DNA from: Pullichristensenella sp963930055
GTDB lineage: Bacteria; Bacillota; Clostridia; Christensenellales; Aristaeellaceae
Assembly: GCA_963930055.1 (NCBI GenBank)
Contig: CAWVKS010000008.1
Coordinates: 372,001 to 436,000 of the forward strand
Reading direction: 5' to 3'
Length of the DNA: 64,000 nucleotides
The position numbers and the translations under genes are program-made. The stretch's first letter is position 1, and each line of letters begins with the position of its first letter. The notes beneath the pieces were generated by a model. That model searched no databases. It saw nothing but the letters and a program-made list of their open reading frames with translations, and was not told the DNA's origin. Shown here in pieces: positions 32,394 to 40,669 of this stretch.

Positions 32394-33250
32394 AATTGAA
32401 GTATCGGTGATTGAGCGATTCCGCGGAAAATATAGCATAGAAGCCATGTGCGAAGTGTTTGAAGTAAGCCGCAGCGGATATTATGCCTGGAGAAACCGGC
32501 AGCAGAAAGAAGCAAAGGATCAGTGGTTGGTTGACCTGGTCGTGGCGTGCCAGCGGCAGAGCAAGCAGACCTACGGCATTCGCCGCGTTCGACGCTGGAT
32601 TCAGCGCCGGACCGGGAAGTTGGTGAATGTCAAGGCGATCCTGCGTGTGATGCGCAAACTGAACCTGCTGTCGGTCGTTCGCCGCCGCAGGCCTTATACC
32701 CGTTATCGGCAGCCGTTCACAAGTATCCCAATCTGTTGGATAGGAACTTCGATCAGGCGAAGCCAAATCAGTTCTGGGTAACGGACATCACCTACATCCC
32801 GATTCTACATCCCGATTCCGGGCAGTATGCTGTACATGTGCGCCTGTACTGGATTTGTGTGGAAAGGCCGTCCTTGCGTGGAAGATCGGCGCTGATATGT
32901 CGTCCTCCCTGGTTACAGACACCATCCGTGAGGCTCTGAAACGAGAAAAGGTCACTGGTGGACTCGCACTCCACAGTGACCAGGGGTCTCAATACACATC
33001 GCAAGCATACTTCGACCTGATGCAAGCATACCACGTTTCTCCTCGATGTCCAGTCCCGGTTGTCCTACGATAATGCAGCGATGGAGAATTTCTTCGGCAC
33101 CCTGAAAACGGAATGTCTGTATCGTGCTCACTTTACCACCGTACTGAAGTGGAGCAACTCGTCACCGAATACGTCGATTTCTACATTTTCGAGCGTATTT
33201 CTCTCAAAAACGGTCTTACCCCGGTTGAATTTCGGGGCAAAACCGTGTAA
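32394..33250 (+). pseudogene. IS3 OrfB (DDE transposase), frameshifted
   Basis: Fragments in three frames follow in order: VIERFRGKYSIEAMCEVFEV and SRSGYYAWRN; then QAKPNQFWVTDITYIP (first catalytic Asp); then LDLCGKAVLAWKIG and GLALHSDQGSQYTSQAYFD (second Asp); then YDNAAMENFFGTLKTECLY (catalytic Glu) and TPVEFRGKTV. The order and motifs are those of the IS3 integrase core. Frameshifts occur near 32725, 32810-32850, 33045 and 33150. Confidence 0.85.
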
Positions 33251-33453
33251 ACTATCCTTATTCTACGACAGGCCTTTTATTTCCCTGTCTGTTGCTTGGG
33301 GTACTGTCCAATGAAATCGGATGCAATTTCTGCTTCCTGCGTCAGCTGCACTTGCATCCTGCGGTCACTTACGTCTATGTAAGCTCCCTTGGCTGCAAGT
33401 ACAGCTTCCTTGGTGGATTTGCCGAGCCCTACGGGATCGTCAAATCCAGACGC

Positions 33454-33558
33454 AAGGTTGCAAGCCCAAAGGCTTGCAAGTCGCCTATGGCGACCGTTTT
33501 TGACGATCAAAGATCGGCAAAAACGCCTCGGCGACAAATTTTGCCGCCGGCAAAATTT
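33454..33558 (+). repeat. Modular hairpin repeat, copy a
   Basis: After AAGGTTG, consecutive tight hairpins follow. TTGCAAGCC (33458-33466) pairs with GGCTTGCAA (33471-33479); GTCGCC (33480-33485) with GGCGAC (33489-33494). A 14-bp arm (33495-33508) pairs with 33512-33525 across AAA with one mismatch, and AAATTTTGCC (33536-33545) pairs with GGCAAAATTT (33549-33558). The same design recurs at 49814, 49987 and 52461 with different stem sequences. The surrounding 33311-33610 has no credible gene. Confidence 0.75.
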
Positions 33559-33616
33559 CCTTGCTTGCAGGCTTTCTCATCGCTCTGGCAGTCTGCCCAC
33601 TTTGTCAACTTCCTGA

Positions 33617-33643
33617 AGCGGCCCCCGCGCGGGGTCGCTTTTT
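33617..33643 (+). terminator. Intrinsic terminator after the hairpin repeat
   Basis: AGCG (33617-33620) pairs with CGCT (33636-33639) and CCCC (33622-33625) with GGGG (33631-33634), followed by a T run. It closely resembles the terminator at 30414 and may have served the MFS transcript before the IS3 insertion. Confidence 0.6.
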
Positions 33644-33663
33644 CATGCTTGTGATGGGCGCCT

Positions 33664-34237
33664 CTATTTTTTCATCAGCCCCGTCCCGGCGTTCCACGCC
33701 TTGCCGGCCTGTTCGCCGGTTACGTAGTAACCATGCTGGAACTGGTCGAAGATGAGGGCGTCCAGCTTCTGGGGGTCTACCTTGCCGTTTTCGGAGAGCA
33801 CGCGCTCCTCGGCGGCGGTGTTGACGATCTTGCCGACGATGGCGTAGAAGCTCTCCGTCTGGCTCACTTCCGCCAATTCGCATTCCATCACCACGGGGAA
33901 TTCCTCGATGATGGGGGCGTTGACGTGGGCGCTCTTTGCCGCGTGGTAGCCGGTGCGCTCGAACTTGTCCGCCATTTTGTTGCCGGTGGCGATGCCGAAA
34001 AAGTCCGCTGCGTCCATGTGCGCGCGGTCGGCGAGGCTGACGGTGAACGCTTTGCTCTTGAGGATGTTCTGCGTGGTCTTGTGGTCCTCGTCGATGAACA
34101 GGGCGATGCGGTCGCTGTTGCAGATCATGCCCCAGGCCGCGTTCATGGCGTTGACCCTTGCCGTTTTCGTCGTATGCAGCCACGATCAGCACGGGCATGG
34201 GGTAGACCGCCTGCACGACGCCGAGATCTTTTTTCAT
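33664..34237 (-). pseudogene. Flavin reductase-like protein, one frameshift
   Basis: From the ATG at 34237 (behind GGAGGGC) the frame reads MKKDLGVVQAVYPMPVLIVA and AYDENGK. It then shifts by one base near 34155 and continues MNAAWGMICNSDRIALFIDE, KAFTVSLADRAHMDAADFFG and FPVVMECELAEVSQTESFYA. This is the flavin reductase/flavoredoxin domain, which binds FMN and reduces it or uses it as a cofactor. One extra G in AAGGGTCAAC would explain the shift. It lies divergent from an HxlR regulator gene, a common pairing for redox-responsive regulation. Confidence 0.8.
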
Positions 34238-34309
34238 GGTGTTTGCCCTCCTGTGATTTTGGACTTGCCTTTCCGGCAGCCTTATGATACCATGGAGAGG
34301 AAGCAAAAC

Positions 34310-34336
34310 AAGTACCGACATTTTTGTAAGGTACTT
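34310..34336 (+). promoter_or_regulatory. Operator-like inverted repeat for the HxlR regulator
   Basis: AAGTACC (34310-34316) and GGTACTT (34330-34336) form a perfect 7-bp inverted repeat with a 13-bp centre. It lies in the divergent region between the flavin reductase and HxlR genes, where HxlR/YodB-type regulators bind. Confidence 0.6.
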
Positions 34337-34350
34337 ACATGGAGGAAAGT

Positions 34351-34681
34351 ATGAAAGACAAGCGCATCGAGGACGCGACTTTTCGCAGACGGGGTACAGC
34401 TACACGCTCTCGCTCATCGCGGGAAAATACAAGCCGGTCATCCTCTACTGCCTGATGGAATACGAGCCGGTGCGCTTCAACCAGATGCAGCGCTATCTGG
34501 GCAGAATCGCCGACAAGACCCTGAGCGCGACGCTGAAGGAATTGGAGCGGGACGGCCTTATCCACCGCGAGATGTACCCGGAAATACCGCCGAAGGTGGA
34601 ATACACGCTGACCGAACGCGGGCATTCGCTGATGCGCGTGCTCGACCAGCTCTGCACATGGGGATCGAAAACCGGCCGTGA
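34351..34681 (+). pseudogene. HxlR-family transcriptional regulator, frameshifted
   Basis: It starts MKDKRIEDATF behind GGAGGAAAGT. It then needs a one-base shift near 34384 (a T run) to read SQTGYSYTLSLIAGKYKPVI and LYCLMEYEPVRFNQMQRYLG, then DKTLSATLKELERDGLIHRE and VEYTLTERGHSLMRVLDQLC, the classic HxlR winged helix. A second one-base loss in GGGG near 34660 would restore the natural end IENRP-stop at 34681. HxlR proteins usually sense electrophiles or oxidants and control a neighbouring oxidoreductase. Confidence 0.8.
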
Positions 34682-34694
34682 GGCAGCGCCCCCC

Positions 34695-34741
34695 AAAATT
34701 GTCTGTCCCGCCTGCGCGTTTTCCGGCGCGAGGCGGGACAG
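34695..34741 (-). terminator. Hairpin at the end of the secreted hydrolase gene
   Basis: An 11-bp stem joins 34703-34713 and 34731-34741 (CTGTCCCGCCT/AGGCGGGACAG). On the minus strand it is followed by ACAATTTT. It lies about 105 bases after the hydrolase stop. Confidence 0.5.
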
Positions 34742-34846
34742 TGATCTATGTAGAAAGAAGGGGGGACCTTCGATGGTCTTATCCTACCAGCCGCCTGTGG
34801 ACTGCCGATGAACAAATTGCAACCCTTTCCGGCAGAGCAGTGTTTT

Positions 34847-35973
34847 TCAGGCGGTCAGGAGCGCAAACAACTCGGCAAAGCCCTGCGAAAGCTCGCCCGT
34901 ATACTGGTATTGCAGGTAGTTGAGGTCGTGGTCGTGGCCGGGATAGGTGCGCGCGTCGAGGTTTTTCTTGCCCAGCGCCGCAAACGCCGCCTCGATCTCA
35001 TACACGCCCTCCACCGGCGCGTTCGCGTCGCTGACGCCGTGGAGTATGTGGATGGGGATATCGAGCGTGGGCAGCACTTCGCGATTGGGGGCGAGCGCCT
35101 CGTGGCCGGCGAACCATGCGCAGGTGAGGCGCACGGCGTAGTTTTCCGCCAGCCAGGCGTCATCGCCGCGCGCGATGGCATTGAGCAGCGCCTCGTAGCC
35201 CGGGGCGAGCATCGCCGCGAAGTCCGCCGCTGTGAGGGCGCCGTCGCCGTCCATGTCCACGTCTTCAAAAGCGGGGCTGCCCAGCGCCGGGAGGAGGCCG
35301 TAGAGGTCGGTCTCGAACTCGGTTTGCGACACGCTGCCATCGCCTGTCCGCGTCAAAGTATTCGCAGTAAAAGACCATGCTCGAACCGCCGGTCTGCTGC
35401 CACGCCAGCGTTTCCATCATCGTGCCGCTCACATAGCCGCACAGCACCAGTTCGTCCACTTTGACGTTGCCCCGCGCCGCCACCTGCGGGGCGATCATCG
35501 TGCCCTCGCTCCAGCCCAGCAGCGTCAGCGGGCAGTTTGCCAGGCGCTCGTCCTCGCGCAGGGCGCGCACCACGGTCTCCGCGTCGCGGATGCTGTTTTC
35601 CGGCACGTAGGTCTGGTAGGCGGCCTCGTCAATGTCCGTATAGAGGGGCGGCTCGCCTCCCGGCGTGCAGCCGCGCGTACTCCAGCGGAAAAGGCCGTTC
35701 CGCCGCGGTGAGGGCGCTCGGCAAAGAGGTCGAAGTAGTTGTAGGTGGTGGTTTCGTCCAGCTGACGGGTGTTGTCGTAGGTGTTCGGCCCGGAGCCGTT
35801 GATGAACACCACCAGCCGCCGGACTTCCCCGCCGGAAGGTCGAGCTTGCCGGTGAGCGTATAGCCGTCCTCGGCGGTCACCTGCCAAAGTTCCGTCGTCT
35901 GCATTTGCCCCTCCCCCTGCGCCGCGCCCAGAAGCAGCGCCAGCGCAAGAAACGCCAACCAAAGCCGTCGCAT
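34847..35973 (-). pseudogene. Secreted alpha/beta hydrolase with EF-hand insert, frameshifted
   Basis: From the ATG at 35973 (behind GGGAGGA) there is a signal peptide (LWLAFLALALLLGAAQG) and then TAEDGYTLTGKLDLPAG. Frame changes near 35820 and 35690-35710 lead to VPENSIRDAETVVRALREDE and the nucleophile elbow LLGWSEGTMIAP (GxSxG). After another shift near 35350 come two EF-hand calcium loops (DGSVSQTEF and DVDMDGDGALTAADF). The acid and His follow in ILHGVSDANAPVEG and YPGHDHDLNY. An EF-hand pair inserted within an alpha/beta hydrolase is unusual. At least three indels break the frame. Confidence 0.78.
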
Positions 35974-35996
35974 GTTCTATTCCTCCCGCATTCGAT

Positions 35997-36049
35997 ATGG
36001 AAAGCACGCTTTCCATGACCATTCTACATGGGCGGGCGGAAAACGTCAA
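35997..36049 (-). promoter_or_regulatory. Promoter and palindromic operator of the secreted hydrolase
   Basis: TTGACG (36049-36044) and TAGAAT (36026-36021) are 17 bp apart on the minus strand. Just downstream is a perfect inverted repeat ATGGAAAGC-AC-GCTTTCCAT (35997-36016, plus-strand reading). A near-identical half site, ACTTTCCAT, lies upstream of the -35 (36054-36062). This is a good fit for repression by a TetR-like dimer; no such regulator gene is adjacent. Confidence 0.65.
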
Positions 36050-36105
36050 GTAAACTTTCCATACAAAAGCGCCCGTCCCTTTCGGAACAGGCGCTTCCCA
36101 TTTTC

Positions 36106-37791
36106 CTACACCGGCGCGCCGCAGGGCGTGTTCACGTCCTCGCGGAAGCGGTCCTTGCGGTTGGCCTCGTAGAAGCGGTAGCCGCCGGAGAAGTTGTAGC
36201 AATCGTAGCCGTGCTGGGCGAGTATGCGGCAGGCGATGTAACTGCGCAGCGCGCTCTGGCACATCACGTACACCGGCTTTCCGGGGTCGATCTCGCTGAG
36301 CCGCCCGCGCAGCTCGTCCACGGGGATGTTGACAAAGCCGTCCGCGCAGCCGCCCGCGTATTCGGCGGGGGTGCGCACGTCCAGGCGGGTGATGTTTTTG
36401 GGCAGATGGTCGATGTCCTCGTAGTGGAACTGCTTGACCTTGCCCGTTTCGAGGTTCTCGATCATGAAGCCGGCCATGTTCACCGGGTCCTTGGCCGAGG
36501 AATAGGGCGGGGCGTAGGCGAGGTCGAGGTCCTTGAGGGCGATGGCGTCCATGCCCGCCTGCATGGCCGTGGCCAGCACGTCGATGCGCTTGTCCACGCC
36601 GTCGAAGCCGACGATCTGCGCGCCGAGGAGGCGCAGCGTGCCCTTTTCGTAGAGCACCTTCATGGTCATGGCCTTGCCGCCGGGGTAGTAGGAGGCGTGG
36701 CTGGCCGGGGAGAGCACCACCTTGTCATACGCAAGGCCCGCGGCCCTGGCGGCGCGCTCGTTGAGGCCGGTGGCCGCGGCCGTCATGTCAAAGAGCTTGA
36801 CCACGGAACTGCCCCAGGAGGCGCGGTAAGCGCTGTCCAGACCGGCGATGTTGTCCGCCGCCACGCGGCCCTGCTTGTTGGCCGGCCCCGCGAGGGCGAT
36901 GAGCGCCGCCTGATGCGTGACGCCGTTTTCCACCTGCACCGCGTCGCCCACGGCGTAGATGTCCGCGTCCGAGGTGCGCATGTGTTTGTCCACGAGGATG
37001 CTGCCGCGCGCGCCCAACTCCAGCCCCGCCGCCCTGGCAAGGCCGCTGTCCGGGGAAACGCCGATGGCGAGGATGACCATCTCCGCGGCGATGGCCGGGC
37101 CGACGTCCACGTTCGTGACCACCTGCCCGTCCTTTTCTTCAAAGCCGGTCACGGCGCAGCCCAGCCGCAGCGAGACGCCCACGTCGCGGAATTTGGCGTG
37201 GACAAAGGCGGCCATGTCCGCGTCCAGCGGGCTTAAAAGCTGCTCCATCTTTTCGACGATGGTCACCTTCGCGCCGCGCTCGGCGAGGTTTTCCGCCATT
37301 TCCAGCCCGATGAAGCCGCCGCCGACCACCGTCGCCGAGGCGGGCCGCTTTTCATCCACGAACTCGCGGATGAAAAGCGCGTCCTCCACCGTGCGCAGGG
37401 TGAAGATGTTCTTTTTGTCGATGCCCGGCAGCGGCGGCACCACGGGGCGCGCGCCGGGGGACAGCACCAGTTTGTCGTAGTGTTCCTCAAACTCCCTGCC
37501 GCTTTCGAGGTCGCGTACGGTCACGGTCTTGCGGGCGCGGTCGATGGCCGTCACCTCGTGGCGCACGCGCACGTCCACGTTGAAGCGGGCGCGGAAGCTC
37601 GCGGGCGTCTGCAGCGTCAGCGCCGATTTTTCCGCGATCGTCCCGCCCACGTAGTAGGGCAGGCCGCAATTGGCGTAGGAGACGAAGCCGGACTTTTCAA
37701 AGACGATGATCTGCGCGCTTTCATCCAGCCTGCGCAGGCGCGCCGCGCACGACGCGCCGCCGGCCACGCCGCCGACGATGATGACCTTCAT
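36106..37791 (-). CDS. CoA-disulfide reductase with C-terminal rhodanese domain
   Basis: The product is 561 aa from the ATG at 37791, behind AAGGAGG. The N-terminal FAD site is IIVGGVAGGASCAARLRRLD. The single redox Cys of the CoADR class is in YANCGLPYYVGG (about residue 43). The NAD(P)H site is VVGGGFIGLEMAENLAERG and the second FAD motif is DADIYAVGDAVQ. Residues about 465-550 form a rhodanese domain (ITRLDVRTPAEYAGG) with catalytic Cys in YVMCQSALRSY. Such fusions reduce CoA disulfide, persulfides or polysulfides. It follows the apbE-eetA-eetB-like genes by 26 bases and may belong to that operon, although it has its own strong ribosome binding site. Confidence 0.93.
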   Translation of the reverse strand: MKVIIVGGVAGGASCAARLRRLDESAQIIVFEKSGFVSYANCGLPYYVGGTIAEKSALTLQTPASFRARFNVDVRVRHEVTAIDRARKTVTVRDLESGREFEEHYDKLVLSPGARPVVPPLPGIDKKNIFTLRTVEDALFIREFVDEKRPASATVVGGGFIGLEMAENLAERGAKVTIVEKMEQLLSPLDADMAAFVHAKFRDVGVSLRLGCAVTGFEEKDGQVVTNVDVGPAIAAEMVILAIGVSPDSGLARAAGLELGARGSILVDKHMRTSDADIYAVGDAVQVENGVTHQAALIALAGPANKQGRVAADNIAGLDSAYRASWGSSVVKLFDMTAAATGLNERAARAAGLAYDKVVLSPASHASYYPGGKAMTMKVLYEKGTLRLLGAQIVGFDGVDKRIDVLATAMQAGMDAIALKDLDLAYAPPYSSAKDPVNMAGFMIENLETGKVKQFHYEDIDHLPKNITRLDVRTPAEYAGGCADGFVNIPVDELRGRLSEIDPGKPVYVMCQSALRSYIACRILAQHGYDCYNFSGGYRFYEANRKDRFREDVNTPCGAPV

Positions 37792-37817
37792 GGTGTATAC
37801 CTCCTTATATGTATCCA

Positions 37818-38312
37818 TTACAGCTTCCAGAAGCGCCCTTTTTTGAGCACCAGCTGCGCGCACAGGCCGGTGAAGGCCCCCGCCGCACAGCCCGCCAGCA
37901 GCAAAAAGGGCAGGTAGGCAAGGACGGCCGTCCCCGCGATGACTATGGCCACGGCCATTTGCCCAAGGTTGTGCAGCGCCGCGCCAAACACGCTCGCCAG
38001 CCACAAATGCCGCTCCGGGATGGCGCGCTTCAAAAGCAGCATGCCCGCAAAGCACGCCGCCCCGCCCGCGGCGCTGTACAGCATGGCGATGCCGCGCCCG
38101 CCCAGCAGGCCGCCCAGCAGTATGCGCGAGGCCAGCACCATGGCCGCCTCGCCCGCGCGGCAGCGGTAGAGGGCGTAGACGGTGACGATGTTCGCCAGCC
38201 CCAGCTTCGCCCCGGGGATGGGAAAGAGGTCGGGCAGTTGCAATTCGACGATGAACAGCGAAAGCGCCGCCGCCGTCAGAAGCGCCAGCCGCGTGAGCCT
38301 GCGCGCGTCCAT
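37818..38312 (-). CDS. Gx transporter/EetB-like membrane protein
   Basis: The product is 164 aa from the ATG at 38312, behind GGGGGAGGTGG. It has five to six hydrophobic segments. The family motifs LPDLFPIPGAKLGLANIVTV and SAAGGAACFAGMLLLKRAIP, with ALHNLGQMAVA, are those of Pfam heptaprenyl-diphosphate-synthase component I, now also called Gx transporter. In the Listeria extracellular electron transfer locus EetB belongs to this family and sits beside EetA (NusG domain II) and ApbE, exactly the neighbours seen here. Its biochemical role is unknown; flavin or quinone-related transport is suspected. Confidence 0.85.
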   Translation of the reverse strand: MDARRLTRLALLTAAALSLFIVELQLPDLFPIPGAKLGLANIVTVYALYRCRAGEAAMVLASRILLGGLLGGRGIAMLYSAAGGAACFAGMLLLKRAIPERHLWLASVFGAALHNLGQMAVAIVIAGTAVLAYLPFLLLAGCAAGAFTGLCAQLVLKKGRFWKL

Positions 38313-38328
38313 GCCGCCACCTCCCCCT

Positions 38329-38712
38329 TCATCGCGCCACCGCGTCCAGACCGCCGTCCTCCGCGCCGTCCACAAAGCGGATGGTCAGATGGTGCGGCAG
38401 GCAGACGATGGGCAGGGCGCGGGAACGCAGCGCGCCCATCTTCACGCAGGTCTGGTCGGGACAGTCCGCCGCCGCGACGCGCACTTCGCCGTTTTCCACG
38501 GCGATGGTGTTGTAGCCGCCCGCATAGGGGACGTCAAACGTCTGCGCGCCCTCGATGTCCGCCGGGCGGAAGCGGAACAGTTCTTCGCCGTCGCGCTCCA
38601 CCGCTACCCATTCCCCGCCGGGCGCGTTCCACAAAAGCAGGCAGGCGACAAGCGCCAGCGCGAACAAAAGCCCCGCGAGCAGCCCCCACAGTCGGGCGGA
38701 TGCGCGCCTCAT
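38329..38712 (-). CDS. NusG domain II protein, EetA-like
   Basis: The product is 127 aa. One N-terminal membrane segment (LWGLLAGLLFALALVACLLL) is followed by a small beta domain with GGYNTIAVENGEVRVAAADC, PDQTCVKMGAL and IVCLPHHLTIRF. The CPDQxC pattern and PHHL ending are characteristic of the NusG-domain-II family found next to ApbE and Gx transporters. It starts inside the apbE stop (ATGA overlap) and is followed 16 bases later by the EetB-like gene. Function is not established; an exported redox or flavin-linked role is inferred from context. Confidence 0.85.
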   Translation of the reverse strand: MRRASARLWGLLAGLLFALALVACLLLWNAPGGEWVAVERDGEELFRFRPADIEGAQTFDVPYAGGYNTIAVENGEVRVAAADCPDQTCVKMGALRSRALPIVCLPHHLTIRFVDGAEDGGLDAVAR

Positions 38713-39722
38713 CGCGGAACCACCGTCACGGCAAGGCCCTCGTAGCCTTCCGCCAGCGCAAAGCTGTCCCGCAGCCCCTCGGTTATATATACCTCATTTT
38801 CCTCCGTGAGAAGCACCATCTCGAAGTCCCCGTATGTCTGCCAGTGTTCGATGGCGGCGTCCCTGCCCATGACGAACAGCGCCGTGGAGAGCCCGTCGCA
38901 TTTTTTGCCCTCCGCGCCGACGACGGTCACGGACTTGAGGCCGTTTTCCACCGGCGCGCCCGTCTTTGGGTCGAGTATGTGGCCGTACACCGCGCCGCCG
39001 TCGGCGGTGAAGCAGCGCTCGTAGTTGCCCGAAGTGACCACCGCCGCGTCGCGCACTTCCAGCACGCAGAAGTTTGTCTGATCCTCCGGCATGACCACGC
39101 CCACGCGCCACGCCGAACCGTCCGCCCTGCTCCCCAGCGCCTGCACGTTGCCGCCCAGGTCGAGCAGCGCCGAGGTAACGCCGTACTCGCGCAGCACGGC
39201 GATCGCTTCGTCGCCGGCCCAGCCCTTGCCCAGCGCGCCAAGGTCTGCCTGCGCTCCCTCCGGCAGCCGCGCCGCGCCGGGGGAGAGTTCGAGCTGTTCA
39301 TAGCCCACCAGCGCCAGCGCCGCCGCAAGCTCTGTTTCCGACGGCACGCGGTAGTCGCCGGTGGTGAAGCCCCACAGGCGCGAGACCGGGTAGAGGGTGA
39401 TGTCCAGACAGCCGCCCGTGCGCGCGCCCATTGCCGCGCCGAAGCGGAGGATGGCCTCCGTGTCCGCGCCGATGGGGACCGCCTCGCCGCCGGCGTGGTC
39501 GAGGGCGTAAATTTCGCTGTTTTCATCCGTCGCCGACCACAGAGCCTCCAGTTCGCGCACGCGCGCCTCCGCCGCCTCCAGCGCTGCTTCGGCGTTTTCG
39601 CCCTCGCAGGAGACGGCCATGTAGGTGTCCATGGCGAAAAAGCCGCGTTGCGCCGCCAGCGCCGGGGCGCACAGGCTCAACAGCAGGCAAATGAGCGGCA
39701 GCAGCCGCGAGGCCTTGGGCAT
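38709..39722 (-). CDS. apbE: FAD:protein FMN transferase (ApbE)
   Basis: The product is 337 aa from the ATG at 39722, behind GGAGGATACG. A signal peptide (LLPLICLLLSLCAPALA) precedes the ApbE domain: RGFFAMDTYMAVSCEG, FGAAMGARTGGCLDITLYPV, DLGALGKGWAGDEAIAVL, ALLDLGGNVQALGS, SGNYERCFTADGGAVYGHIL, and the metal-binding CDGLSTALFVMG. It covalently attaches FMN to Thr residues of exported proteins. It is the first gene of the cluster and has a good promoter. No FMN-accepting protein is obvious in the window, so the target lies elsewhere. Confidence 0.95.
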   Translation of the reverse strand: MPKASRLLPLICLLLSLCAPALAAQRGFFAMDTYMAVSCEGENAEAALEAAEARVRELEALWSATDENSEIYALDHAGGEAVPIGADTEAILRFGAAMGARTGGCLDITLYPVSRLWGFTTGDYRVPSETELAAALALVGYEQLELSPGAARLPEGAQADLGALGKGWAGDEAIAVLREYGVTSALLDLGGNVQALGSRADGSAWRVGVVMPEDQTNFCVLEVRDAAVVTSGNYERCFTADGGAVYGHILDPKTGAPVENGLKSVTVVGAEGKKCDGLSTALFVMGRDAAIEHWQTYGDFEMVLLTEENEVYITEGLRDSFALAEGYEGLAVTVVPR

Positions 39723-39750
39723 GGCGTATCCTCCTTTTCCGTTCCCTTCT

Positions 39751-39779
39751 ATTATATAGAAAAACGCCGCCGGTGTAAA
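39751..39779 (-). promoter_or_regulatory. Promoter of the apbE cluster
   Basis: TTTACA (39779-39774) and TATAAT (39756-39751) are separated by 17 bp on the minus strand. Confidence 0.85.
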
Positions 39780-39786
39780 GCGCCGC

Positions 39787-39814
39787 ACCCCGCGCGCGCT
39801 CTGCGCATACGATG
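39787..39814 (+). promoter_or_regulatory. Possible sigma-K promoter of dpaAB
   Basis: AC (39787-39788) lies 17 bp before CATACGATG (39806-39814), one mismatch from the sigma-K -10 pattern CATAnnnTA. Dipicolinate synthase is made in the mother cell under sigma-K in Bacillus, so the position makes sense. Confidence 0.4.
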
Positions 39815-39838
39815 CCGCATCGGAAAGGTGGCGGTCTT

Positions 39839-40669
39839 ATGGATGTTTTCATCGCCGGCGGCGACCGGCGCAACGCCCATCTCGTGCGTCTTTTGCGCGC
39901 CGGGGGGCTGGATGCGCGCGCGGCGGGATTGGAAAAATGCGCCCTCGAAGGCGTTTCACACGCGCCCCTCGCGGCGGCGGCGGACGCGGACTGGGTGCTG
40001 CTCAACAGCCCCGTGAAGTGCGAACTGGCGGAAAGGCCCTTTGGCCTGGGGGAGCTGTTCTCCCATCTGCGCCCCGGCACGCGACTGGTCTTTCTCGGCC
40101 CCGGCGCCCCGCCCGTGGACAGCGGGGATTTTCGCACATTCGACCTGATGGCGGACGAGGCGTTTTTGCGCCGCAACGCCATCCTCACCGCCGAGGGCGC
40201 GCTCTTTGCGGCCATGCGCGCGCAGGAAAAGGCGCTGCGCGATTGCGATTGCCTGGTGATCGGCTGGGGACGTATCGGCCGCGCGCTCACGGAGATGCTC
40301 GTCGCCCTCGGCGTGCGGGCGACGGTGGCCTCGCGCGCGGAAAGGAGCCGGCGGCAGGCGCAGGAGCGCGGCGCGCAGGCCGTGGAGACCGCCGCCCTTT
40401 CCGAGGTGCTGAGCGGCAAGCGGCTCATCTTTTCCACGCCGCCCTTCCCGGTCTTGAAGGAAGCGGAACTGGCGCGCGCCAGCCGGGGCGCCTGCGTTAT
40501 CGACCTTTCCAGCCCGCCCTACGGCGTGGACGTGGAGGCGGCGCACCGCCTTGGCCTGCGCGCGTGGCGCGAACCGGGCCTGCCGGGACGCTACTGCCCG
40601 GAGAGCGCGGCGCTGGCCATTGCCGCGGCGTTTGAAAAATTGCGCAAGGGAGGAAACGACGATGCTTGA
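39839..40669 (+). CDS. dpaA: Dipicolinate synthase subunit A
   Basis: The product is 276 aa from the ATG at 39839, preceded by AAAGGTGG. The N-terminal region FIAGGDRRNAHLVRLLRAGG and the dinucleotide-binding CLVIGWGRIGRALTEML match DpaA/SpoVFA. The C-terminal half (LIFSTPPFPVLKEAELA, YCPESAALAIAAAFE) belongs to the same family. With DpaB it makes dipicolinic acid from dihydroxytetrahydrodipicolinate in the mother cell; the product is loaded into the spore core. Its end overlaps the dpaB start by 8 bases. Confidence 0.95.
   Translation: MDVFIAGGDRRNAHLVRLLRAGGLDARAAGLEKCALEGVSHAPLAAAADADWVLLNSPVKCELAERPFGLGELFSHLRPGTRLVFLGPGAPPVDSGDFRTFDLMADEAFLRRNAILTAEGALFAAMRAQEKALRDCDCLVIGWGRIGRALTEMLVALGVRATVASRAERSRRQAQERGAQAVETAALSEVLSGKRLIFSTPPFPVLKEAELARASRGACVIDLSSPPYGVDVEAAHRLGLRAWREPGLPGRYCPESAALAIAAAFEKLRKGGNDDA

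Larger units (their letters stand above)
32011..33310 (+). mobile_element. IS3-family insertion sequence, degraded
   Basis: The ends are inverted repeats: TGGCCAGTACCCCAAGCAAC at the left (32011) and, read inward from 33310, TGGACAGTACCCCAAGCAAC at the right. Similarity continues for about 50 bases to GTCGTAGAATA. The flanks share ATG on both sides (32008-32010 and 33311-33313), fitting the 3-bp target duplication of IS3 elements. The length is 1300 bp. Inside are an HTH orfA and a DDE orfB, both with frameshifts, so the copy should be immobile. Confidence 0.88.

Noticed and set aside
33277..33537. A minus-strand frame ending in the IS3 right end
   Set aside because: It crosses the IS border and the hairpin repeat and has no ribosome binding site or recognisable domain.
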